Assembly (NCBI GenBank): GCA_013215025.1
Contig: JABSRR010000069.1
Coordinates: 1 to 5,997, forward strand
DNA length: 5,997 nucleotides
Direction of reading: 5' to 3'
From: Pseudomonadales bacterium
GTDB taxonomy: Bacteria > Pseudomonadota > Gammaproteobacteria > Pseudomonadales > DT-91
In this document: piece by piece, positions 1-5,997 of the stretch
Layout: each line of letters begins with the position of its first letter
Position numbering within the stretch: position 1 is the first letter of the stretch
Program-made: the position numbers and the translations under genes
The notes under the pieces: generated by a model
Database searches by the model: none
What the model was told of the DNA's origin: nothing
Seen by the model: the letters and a program-made list of their open reading frames with translations, nothing else

Positions 1-37
1 GAACTTCGCGCTTGGCGACAACTCTTCTACGAGGCAT
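1..37 (-). CDS. rpsG: 30S ribosomal protein S7, N-terminal fragment (cut by window edge)
   Basis: The first 12 codons, starting from the ATG at 37-35, read MPRRRVVAKREV, which is the standard N-terminus of ribosomal protein S7. The gene continues past the left edge. S7 is a primary 16S rRNA-binding protein that nucleates assembly of the 30S head and lines the E site; in E. coli it also represses its own operon by binding mRNA. The gene follows rpsL on the same strand after a 170-nt spacer, the usual str-operon order (rpsL, rpsG, then normally fusA and tuf, which are not visible here). The ribosome binding site is modest: an AGG at 47-45 lies 7 nt before the ATG. Identification rests on 12 residues plus gene order, which is strong for this family. 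Confidence 0.93.
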   Translation of the reverse strand, partial: MPRRRVVAKREV

Positions 38-106
38 AGTATTACCTATCTCTTTTCAGGTTCATCTGAGACCGCTTTTGCTGCTCAGCCTTACTTATAA
101 TAGCTT

Positions 107-123
107 CGCGTCAGTCTGACGCG
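107..123 (-). other. Perfect 7-bp RNA hairpin in the rpsL-rpsG spacer
   Basis: In the mRNA sense the arms are CGCGTCA and TGACGCG around a GAC loop. It is GC-rich and would be stable. It is followed by AAGCTATTATAAG rather than a U-run, so it does not look like an intrinsic terminator. It may be part of the S7 operator or a processing or stability element. Confidence 0.6.
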
Positions 124-142
124 GGGATGTTACAGTAATATG

Positions 143-180
143 AACCGGTTAAACTTTATGTGCCTGAAACACAACCGATT
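143..180 (-). other. 8-bp stem with large loop downstream of rpsL
   Basis: In the mRNA sense AATCGGTT (180-173) can pair with AACCGGTT (150-143), with a single U-G wobble, enclosing 22 nt. Inside the loop GTG and CAC can form a short second stem next to the first. It begins 28 nt after the rpsL stop. A candidate half of a two-stem S7 recognition structure; function is inferred. Confidence 0.4.
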
Positions 181-207
181 ACTTAAGTGGGTAAAGCGCT
201 AAGTCAA

Positions 208-582
208 TTACGACTTAGGACGCTTAGTACCGTACTTAGAACGACCCTGCTTACGATCGTTAACACCTTGTGTATCCAAGGTACCGCGAACAGTGTGATA
301 ACGAACACCTGGCAAATCTTTTACACGACCGCCACGGATTAATACAACACTGTGCTCTTGCAAGTTGTGGCCTTCACCGCCAATGTATGAAGAAACTTCA
401 AAACCATTGGTCAAGCGAACACGACATACTTTACGTAATGCCGAGTTAGGCTTCTTAGGCGTAGTGGTATATACACGAGTACATACACCACGACGCTGCG
501 GACAACTTTGCAACGCAGGAACGTCACTTTTAGCAACTTTGCGTTTTCTAGGCTTACGAACCAACTGGTTGATCGTTGCCAT
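208..582 (-). CDS. rpsL: 30S ribosomal protein S12
   Basis: A complete 124-residue protein, the same length as E. coli S12 and nearly identical along its whole length. S12 sits at the interface side of the 30S decoding centre and governs codon-anticodon accuracy. The [14 protein letters not shown] loop and the [13 protein letters not shown] loop are intact. Lys43, Lys88 (positions where substitutions give streptomycin resistance or dependence in E. coli) and Asp89 (the residue methylthiolated by RimO in E. coli) are unchanged, so the allele looks streptomycin-sensitive by sequence. The C-terminus ends KYGTKRPKS rather than the E. coli KYGVKRPKA. The ATG at 582-580 is fixed by the conserved [12 protein letters not shown] start and a GGAG 6 nt upstream. 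It is preceded by its own promoter and followed by rpsG. Confidence 0.99.
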   Translation of the reverse strand: MATINQLVRKPRKRKVAKSDVPALQSCPQRRGVCTRVYTTTPKKPNSALRKVCRVRLTNGFEVSSYIGGEGHNLQEHSVVLIRGGRVKDLPGVRYHTVRGTLDTQGVNDRKQGRSKYGTKRPKS

Positions 583-588
583 GTTTTA

Positions 589-592
589 CTCC
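589..592 (-). promoter_or_regulatory. Ribosome binding site of rpsL
   Basis: In the mRNA sense TTTGGAGTAAAAC precedes the ATG; GGAG lies 6 nt from the start codon. It follows directly after an AT-rich stretch that separates it from the hairpin at 616-601, so the site should be single-stranded and accessible. Confidence 0.85.
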
Positions 593-600
593 AAATAAAT

Positions 601-616
601 CGCCTATATAAAGGCG
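601..616 (-). other. Small hairpin just upstream of the rpsL ribosome binding site
   Basis: In the mRNA sense CGCCT and AGGCG form a 5-bp stem around the loop TTATAT. It is followed by ATTTATTT and then the GGAG. The short stem and interrupted U-stretch make it a poor terminator; it could insulate the ribosome binding site from upstream pairing. Confidence 0.4.
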
Positions 617-625
617 TCTTGCTTC

Positions 626-670
626 ATACTTTTGCGCACAATCGCGATATTACGAAGGCCGCAAAAGCAC
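626..670 (-). other. Leader stem-loop in the rpsL 5' untranslated region
   Basis: In the mRNA sense CTTTTGCG (667-660) is the perfect complement of CGCAAAAG (636-629). The stem extends outward by G-U, U-A and G-U pairs, giving about 11 pairs around a 23-nt loop. It would lie in the first third of the leader RNA made from the promoter at 720-692. The role is unknown: candidates are a stability element, a protein-binding site or half of an attenuator. Confidence 0.45.
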
Positions 671-683
671 ACCTATTTCAAAG

Positions 684-720
684 GAGGCGCAATTCTATAG
701 ATCAAAGACTAGACAGTCAA
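684..720 (-). promoter_or_regulatory. Sigma70-type promoter for rpsL-rpsG with rRNA-like discriminator
   Basis: On the minus strand a -35 box TTGACT (720-715) and a -10 box TAGAAT (697-692) are separated by exactly 17 nt, the optimal spacing. The -35 matches the consensus at five of six positions and the -10 at five of six. The -10 is followed by TGCGCCTCC, a GC-rich discriminator very like the GCGCCACC that follows the -10 of E. coli rrnB P1. Such discriminators are known to make promoters sensitive to ppGpp and DksA. Transcription would begin near 682-686, giving a leader of about 100 nt. The site lies between a probable rpoC terminator and rpsL, where a new operon start is expected. Seen directly: boxes, spacing, discriminator. 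Inferred: activity and stringent control. Confidence 0.8.
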
Positions 721-760
721 GCAATTAACAAAGCGAACGCCGTGTAATATAACGGCGCCC
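721..760 (-). terminator. Probable rho-independent terminator after rpoC
   Basis: In the mRNA sense, 34 nt after the rpoC stop, CGCCGT and ACGGCG form a 6-bp GC-rich core stem around the loop TATATTAC. Two G-U pairs and one G-C pair can extend it to 9 pairs (760-752 with 743-735). The core stem is followed by TTCGCTTTGTTAATT, which is U-rich but interrupted, so termination is probably partial. It ends immediately before the rpsL -35 box. Some read-through from rpoC into rpsL is likely. Confidence 0.55.
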
Positions 761-793
761 AATCTGCCCACTCAACCTTGATCGAGACCCGAA

Positions 794-3700
794 TTACTCC
801 TCACTCTCAGCCGCGTCTGCAGCGTCTGCTGCTGGTGCAGCAAATGCTTGCGCTAATGCCGCTTCCATATCTTGCGCACTAAAGCTTTCTTCTTTTTCAG
901 CTGCCGCTTTACGATCAGCATGATAAGAGAGACCCGTACCCGCAGGAATCAAACGACCTACCACGACGTTTTCTTTCAGACCACGTAAGTAGTCGCGCTT
1001 ACCGGTTACCGCAGCTTCAGTGAGCACGCGCGTCGTTTCTTGGAACGAGGCGGCTGAAATAAAGCTATTGGTTGCCAGTGAGGCCTTGGTAATACCAAGT
1101 AATACGCGGTCATACTGTGCAGGCACTTTTTCGTCGGCTGTCAGGGCTTCGTTTTCACCAAGCACTTCTGTCAGCTCCATTTGCTCACCGCGAATCAGCT
1201 TAGAATCGCCGGCCGCCGTCACTTCAACTTTTCGCAACATCTGACGGATGACCGTCTCAATGTGCTTATCATTGATTTTTACACCTTGCAGACGATAAAC
1301 ATCCTGAACTTCATTCACAATGTAGTTGGTCAATGCAATCACACCGCGTAAACGTAAGATGTCATGCGGATTAGTTGGGCCATCACAGACAACCTCACCT
1401 TTCTCAACCGACTCACCTTCGAATACGTTAAGGTTACGCCACTTAGGAATTAAAGTTTCTACGTGCGCTTTACCATCAGGCAGCGTTACTCCTTCTGGCG
1501 GAGTAATCACTAGACGTTTCTTACCCTTGGTTTCTTTACCAAAGCTAACAACACCTGAAATTTCCGCGAGAATCGCATGCTCTTTAGGCTTACGTGCTTC
1601 AAACAAGTCAGCTACGCGCGGAAGACCACCGGTAATATCTTTTGTCTTCGAGCCTTCTTGCGGGATACGTGCTAACACATCACCGACGCCCGCCATATCA
1701 CCATCAGTTAAGCTGATCAGTGCATTAGCTGGCAAGAAATAATGCGCGGGCACATTCGTGCCAGGCAAGCATAGCTCTTCACCTTTTTCATCTAACAAGG
1801 TAATCGCTGGACGAAGATCTTTACCAGCAGCAGGGCGCTCAGCTGGGTCAATCACCTCAATAGAGCTAAGACCGGTTAATTCATCGGTTTGACGCTTAAC
1901 TGAGATGCCTTCTTCCATGCCGGTAAACTGCATTTTACCCGCCACTTCAGTAATGATCGGGTGCATATGCGGATCCCAGTTAGCAACGACTTCACCAGCC
2001 GCTACTTCAGCTTGATCCTGCACATTTACGGTAGCACCGTAAGGCAGCTTATAACGCTCACGCTCACGCCCGTTTTGGTCGGCAACCGATAATTCACCAG
2101 AGCGAGAAGTTACTGCGAACTTACCATCGGCACGTTCGATCAACTTAACATTATGTAAGCGAACCGTACCCTCTTGCTTCACTTGAATATTATCGTTTGC
2201 AGTCGCTCGCGATGCAGCACCACCAATATGGAAAGTACGCATGGTTAACTGTGTGCCTGGCTCACCAATTGACTGTGCAGCAATAACACCAACGGCCTCG
2301 CCCACGTTGACTTGATGACCACGTGCTAGGTCGCGACCATAACATGCAGAACATACACCATGGCGCGTTTCACAGGTAATCGGCGAGCGTACTTTAACTT
2401 CATCAATGCTAGCCTGCTCAATTGCCACAACTAATGCTTCATCGATCATGGTGCCTTTGGCAACAACAACTTCATCGGTACCCGGTTTCAGAATATCTTC
2501 TGCAACCACACGGCCAAGTACGCGATCACCTAAGGTTTCGATGATGTCACCACCGTCGATAACCGGCGTGATAACAATACCTTCTTCAGTGCCACAGTCT
2601 TGCTCGGTAACCACAACATCTTGCGATACATCGACTAAACGACGGGTTAAATAACCCGAGTTAGCCGTTTTCAGTGCCGTATCGGCCAAACCTTTACGTG
2701 CACCGTGCGTTGAGATGAAGTACTGCTGTACGTTCAAACCTTCACGGAAGTTAGAAGTGATTGGCGTTTCAATGATCGAGCCGTCTGGCTTAGCCATCAA
2801 ACCACGCATACCGGCTAACTGACGAATCTGTGCAGGTGAACCACGCGCACCAGAATCAGCATAAATATAAATCGAGTTAAATGAGTCTTGCTGCTCATCT
2901 TCACCGGCCTTGTTTTGCACTGTCTCTTTAGAAATCTCATCCATCATCGACTTGGCAACAAGCTCATTCGCACGTGACCAAATATCGATAACTTTATTGT
3001 ATTTCTCACCGTGAGTTACAAGACCCGCTGAGAACTGCTCTTCGATTTCACGTACTTCATCTTCCGCATCATTAATGATGGTGTGCTTCGCATCTGGAAT
3101 TTCAAAGTCGTTAACACCAACCGAACAACCTGATTTTGTTGAATACTCAAAACCGGTATACATCAATTGGTCAGCAAAGATGACCGTAGGCTTCAGACCA
3201 CAACGACGGTAGCTCTCATCCAACACTTTAGAGATAGCTTTCTTAACCATGGGCTTGTTCACTAAGTCGAACTCTAAGCCTTCTGGCACGATTTGCCATA
3301 ACAAAACACGACCAACCGTGGTGTCACGCATTGAGGTACGCGTTTCTTTGCTACCGTCTTCAGCAATAATCGTTTCAGTGATACGTGCTTTGATGCGAGT
3401 CTGGAGATCTACCGCATGTGAAGCGTAAGCACGGCTCACCTCTTTATCATCGGCGAAAACCATATCTTCGCCTTTGCCGTTAATACGGTCACGCGTCATC
3501 CAGTACAAGCCCAAAACAACGTCTTGCGATGGTACGATAATTGGATCACCCGATGCTGGCGATAAGATGTTGTTGGTCGACATCATTAACGCACGCGCTT
3601 CTAACTGCGCTTCTAGCGTTAATGGAACGTGAACAGCCATTTGGTCACCATCGAAGTCGGCGTTATAAGCCGCACATACGAGAGGGTGTAAGTTAATCGC

Positions 3701-5035
3701 TTTACCTTCGATCAATACTGGCTCAAATGCCTGAATACCTAAACGGTGAAGTGTTGGCGCACGGTTTAGCATAACCGGATGCTCGCGGATAACTTCAGCT
3801 AAGATATCCCAAACCTCTGGTGGCTCACGCTCAACCATTTTCTTAGCCGCTTTTATCGTCGTCGCTAAACCACGTGCTTCTAATTTACCGAAAATGAATG
3901 GCTTGAATAGCTCTAACGCCATCTTCTTAGGCAGACCACATTGGTGTAAACGTAAAGTAGGACCAACCACGATGACGGAACGGCCTGAGTAGTCAACACG
4001 CTTACCCAAAAGGTTTTGGCGGAAACGACCTTGCTTACCTTTAATCATGTCTGCAAGCGACTTTAATGGGCGCTTATTAGAACCTGTGATCGCACGACCA
4101 CGACGACCGTTATCTAATAAGGCATCCACTGACTCTTGCAGCATACGCTTTTCGTTACGCACAATGATGTCTGGCGCAGCCAAGTCTAATAAACGCTTCA
4201 AGCGGTTATTACGGTTGATAACGCGACGGTATAAATCGTTCAGATCAGATGTTGCGAATCGGCCACCATCTAATGGTACCAATGGGCGTAAATCTGGTGG
4301 AAGAACCGGCAATGCATTCATCACCATCCACTCGGGCTTATTACCTGAACCCAAGAAGGCTTCAATAAGCTTTAAGCGCTTAGATAATTTCTTAATTTTT
4401 GTTTCGGAATTGGTTTGCGGAATTTCTTCACGGAGACGCTCTGCTTCGTCTTCCATGTTGATATCCATCATAAGGTCTTGGATTGCCTCAGCACCCATCT
4501 TCGCGACGAATTCATCACCGAACTCTTCCAGCGCCTCATAATACTGCTCATCATTAAGCAACTGACCTTGCTCTAAGGTAGTCATGCCCGGATCAATCAC
4601 TACAAATGATTCAAAGTACAGGATGCGCTCGATATCACGCAAGGTCATATCTAGTAATAAGCCGATACGTGAGGGCAATGATTTTAAAAACCAAATATGC
4701 GCAACCGGGCTGGCAAGTTCAATATGGCCCATGCGTTCACGACGGACTTTGGCCAACGCTACTTCAACGCCACATTTCTCACAAATAACACCACGGTGCT
4801 TGAGTCGCTTGTACTTCCCACAAAGACATTCGTAGTCTTTGATCGGGCCAAAGATTTTGGCACAGAACAAGCCGTCACGCTCTGGCTTGAACGTACGGTA
4901 GTTAATGGTTTCTGGCTTTTTAACTTCACCGAATGACCACGAACGGATCATCTCTGGCGAGGCTAGACCAATACGAATAGAGTCAAATTCTTCTGACTGT
5001 CCTTGCGACTTCAGCAAGTTTAGTAAGTCTTTCAA
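794..5035 (-). CDS. rpoC: DNA-directed RNA polymerase subunit beta'
   Basis: A complete 1413-residue protein (E. coli 1407), alignable from end to end. It is the subunit that holds the catalytic magnesium and forms the clamp of RNA polymerase. In order: N-terminal zinc site with Cys70, Cys72, Cys85 and Cys88; lid, rudder and switch region around 250-350; the catalytic NADFDGD with Asp460, Asp462 and Asp464; the F-loop and bridge helix at about 735-805; a second zinc site with Cys814, Cys888, Cys895 and Cys898; the trigger loop with Met932, Arg933 and His936; the SI3 insertion after it, typical of gammaproteobacteria; and the ending [11 protein letters not shown] plus an Ala/Glu-rich tail. The ppGpp-contacting positions Arg362, Arg417, Lys615, Asp622, Asn680 and Lys681 match E. 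coli. The start codon is TTG, chosen because it follows GGAGG by 7 nt and gives the family N-terminus MKDLL. It is 116 nt downstream of rpoB. Confidence 0.99.
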   Translation of the reverse strand: MKDLLNLLKSQGQSEEFDSIRIGLASPEMIRSWSFGEVKKPETINYRTFKPERDGLFCAKIFGPIKDYECLCGKYKRLKHRGVICEKCGVEVALAKVRRERMGHIELASPVAHIWFLKSLPSRIGLLLDMTLRDIERILYFESFVVIDPGMTTLEQGQLLNDEQYYEALEEFGDEFVAKMGAEAIQDLMMDINMEDEAERLREEIPQTNSETKIKKLSKRLKLIEAFLGSGNKPEWMVMNALPVLPPDLRPLVPLDGGRFATSDLNDLYRRVINRNNRLKRLLDLAAPDIIVRNEKRMLQESVDALLDNGRRGRAITGSNKRPLKSLADMIKGKQGRFRQNLLGKRVDYSGRSVIVVGPTLRLHQCGLPKKMALELFKPFIFGKLEARGLATTIKAAKKMVEREPPEVWDILAEVIREHPVMLNRAPTLHRLGIQAFEPVLIEGKAINLHPLVCAAYNADFDGDQMAVHVPLTLEAQLEARALMMSTNNILSPASGDPIIVPSQDVVLGLYWMTRDRINGKGEDMVFADDKEVSRAYASHAVDLQTRIKARITETIIAEDGSKETRTSMRDTTVGRVLLWQIVPEGLEFDLVNKPMVKKAISKVLDESYRRCGLKPTVIFADQLMYTGFEYSTKSGCSVGVNDFEIPDAKHTIINDAEDEVREIEEQFSAGLVTHGEKYNKVIDIWSRANELVAKSMMDEISKETVQNKAGEDEQQDSFNSIYIYADSGARGSPAQIRQLAGMRGLMAKPDGSIIETPITSNFREGLNVQQYFISTHGARKGLADTALKTANSGYLTRRLVDVSQDVVVTEQDCGTEEGIVITPVIDGGDIIETLGDRVLGRVVAEDILKPGTDEVVVAKGTMIDEALVVAIEQASIDEVKVRSPITCETRHGVCSACYGRDLARGHQVNVGEAVGVIAAQSIGEPGTQLTMRTFHIGGAASRATANDNIQVKQEGTVRLHNVKLIERADGKFAVTSRSGELSVADQNGRERERYKLPYGATVNVQDQAEVAAGEVVANWDPHMHPIITEVAGKMQFTGMEEGISVKRQTDELTGLSSIEVIDPAERPAAGKDLRPAITLLDEKGEELCLPGTNVPAHYFLPANALISLTDGDMAGVGDVLARIPQEGSKTKDITGGLPRVADLFEARKPKEHAILAEISGVVSFGKETKGKKRLVITPPEGVTLPDGKAHVETLIPKWRNLNVFEGESVEKGEVVCDGPTNPHDILRLRGVIALTNYIVNEVQDVYRLQGVKINDKHIETVIRQMLRKVEVTAAGDSKLIRGEQMELTEVLGENEALTADEKVPAQYDRVLLGITKASLATNSFISAASFQETTRVLTEAAVTGKRDYLRGLKENVVVGRLIPAGTGLSYHADRKAAAEKEESFSAQDMEAALAQAFAAPAADAADAAESEE

Positions 5036-5047
5036 GACACTTCCTCC
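5033..5047 (-). promoter_or_regulatory. Ribosome binding site and TTG start of rpoC
   Basis: In the mRNA sense GGAGG (5047-5043) is followed 7 nt later by TTG (5035-5033) and then AAAGACTTACTA, which decodes as KDLL. The reading frame upstream closes at a TAA at 5053-5051 with no ATG or GTG between, so TTG is the only start that keeps the conserved N-terminus. The next in-frame Met is residue 29, inside a conserved block. E. coli rpoC also uses a non-ATG start (GTG, from memory). Confidence 0.92.
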
Positions 5048-5052
5048 AAGTT

Positions 5053-5081
5053 AAGTGCTATGCACTTGTGCGGCGAACCGC
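5053..5081 (-). other. Two small hairpins before the rpoC ribosome binding site
   Basis: In the mRNA sense GCGG-TTCG-CCGC (5081-5070) forms a 4-bp GC stem with a UUCG tetraloop, and AAGTGC-ATA-GCACTT (5067-5053) forms a 6-bp stem ending 5 nt before the GGAGG. They stack as compact structures between the long rpoB-rpoC stem and the ribosome binding site. They could keep the site open or serve as a switch; function is inferred. Confidence 0.45.
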
Positions 5082-5094
5082 TTAATTCTTTAGC

Positions 5095-5132
5095 CTGTCA
5101 GTCAAGTGTTTCATTTCACACTTAACTGACAG
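5095..5132 (-). other. 15-bp RNA stem-loop in the rpoB-rpoC spacer
   Basis: In the mRNA sense CTGTCAGTTAAGTGT (5132-5118) pairs with ACACTTGACTGACAG (5109-5095) at all 15 positions, one being a U-G wobble, around the 8-nt loop GAAATGAA. It starts 19 nt after the rpoB stop. It is followed by GCTAAAGAATTAAG, with no U-run, so it is not a classical terminator. A stem of this length could be an RNase III processing or mRNA stability element separating rpoB and rpoC messages. The stem is seen directly; the role is inferred. Confidence 0.75.
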
Positions 5133-5151
5133 ATGACGATGTTTTTAACGA

Positions 5152-5997
<846 letters not shown>

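Larger units (their letters stand above)
38..207 (-). promoter_or_regulatory. Structured rpsL-rpsG intercistronic region, candidate S7 translational operator
   Basis: This 170-nt gap holds no credible gene. In the mRNA sense it contains three predicted stems: an 8-bp stem with one U-G wobble (arms 180-173 and 150-143), a perfect 7-bp stem (123-107), and an imperfect stem with outer arms 88-84 and 70-66. The last ends about 20 nt before the rpsG ribosome binding site. Known for E. coli: S7 binds the rpsL-rpsG intercistronic mRNA and represses rpsG and, by retroregulation, rpsL. That this spacer does the same is inferred from position and structure only; I cannot match it to the E. coli site base by base. 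It is longer than the E. coli spacer, which is roughly 100 nt from memory. Confidence 0.4.

Noticed and set aside
107..123. Perfect 7-bp hairpin as an intrinsic terminator between rpsL and rpsG
   Set aside because: No U-tract follows in the mRNA sense, and rpsG continues on the same strand in a well-known operon order.
181..207. TTGACT directly after the rpsL stop, a possible -35 box for rpsG
   Set aside because: At 16-18 nt spacing there is no acceptable -10 box (the 17-nt position reads AAGTAA).
365..747. Two overlapping plus-strand open frames of 77 and 79 codons across rpsL and its leader
   Set aside because: They are antisense to rpsL and cross its promoter and leader; no conserved protein features.
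797..910. Ala/Glu-rich repetitive end of RpoC as a possible frameshift or foreign tail
   Set aside because: The extreme C-terminus of beta' is variable in length and low in complexity across gammaproteobacteria; the conserved [11 protein letters not shown] block before it is intact and in frame.
1326..1742. A 138-codon plus-strand open frame
   Set aside because: Antisense shadow of rpoC, with no recognisable motifs. The same holds for the shorter plus-strand frames within 1020-4936.
4047..4541. A 164-codon plus-strand open frame starting [10 protein letters not shown]
   Set aside because: It lies wholly antisense to a highly conserved stretch of rpoC; its Ser/Arg-rich composition is what antisense reading of that gene gives, and it has no family resemblance.
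5080..5106. TTGACT in the rpoB-rpoC spacer as a possible internal promoter for rpoC
   Set aside because: It is part of the 15-bp stem arm, and no TATAAT-like hexamer occurs at the right distance.

Overview
This window is a core housekeeping locus of a gammaproteobacterium. All genes lie on the minus strand, so transcription runs from the high-numbered end to the low-numbered end. The order is rpoB (3' part only, runs off the right edge), rpoC (complete), rpsL (complete), rpsG (first 12 codons, runs off the left edge). RNA polymerase genes followed directly by the str-operon ribosomal genes is the arrangement seen in Pseudomonas-like gammaproteobacteria; in E. coli the two groups sit at separate loci. 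The RpoC protein carries the large trigger-loop insertion (SI3) typical of gammaproteobacteria and, compared from memory, reads closer to the Pseudomonas protein than to the enteric one. The lineage is probably Pseudomonadales/Cellvibrionales-like, but genus cannot be fixed from sequence alone.

Right part (5152-5997): the beta subunit C-terminus, about 281 residues. Spacer 5036-5151: no gene, but a 15-bp RNA stem, two small hairpins and a strong ribosome binding site that sets an unusual TTG start for rpoC. Middle (794-5035): rpoC, 1413 codons, with all catalytic, zinc and ppGpp-contacting residues that could be checked in place. Spacer 583-793: a probable rpoC terminator followed at once by a strong sigma70-type promoter for rpsL with a GC-rich discriminator like that of rRNA promoters, then a leader of about 100 nt with two predicted hairpins and a good ribosome binding site. 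Left part (208-582): rpsL, ribosomal protein S12. Spacer 38-207: 170 nt of structured sequence between rpsL and rpsG, the place where E. coli has its S7 autoregulatory site. Then the start of rpsG.

Together the genes encode the two large subunits of RNA polymerase and two small-subunit ribosomal proteins. The new promoter between rpoC and rpsL would let the ribosomal genes be driven and growth-rate controlled separately from polymerase. I found no mobile element, CRISPR, phage gene, tRNA or novel protein system. The items worth a second look are regulatory and sit in the three spacers.
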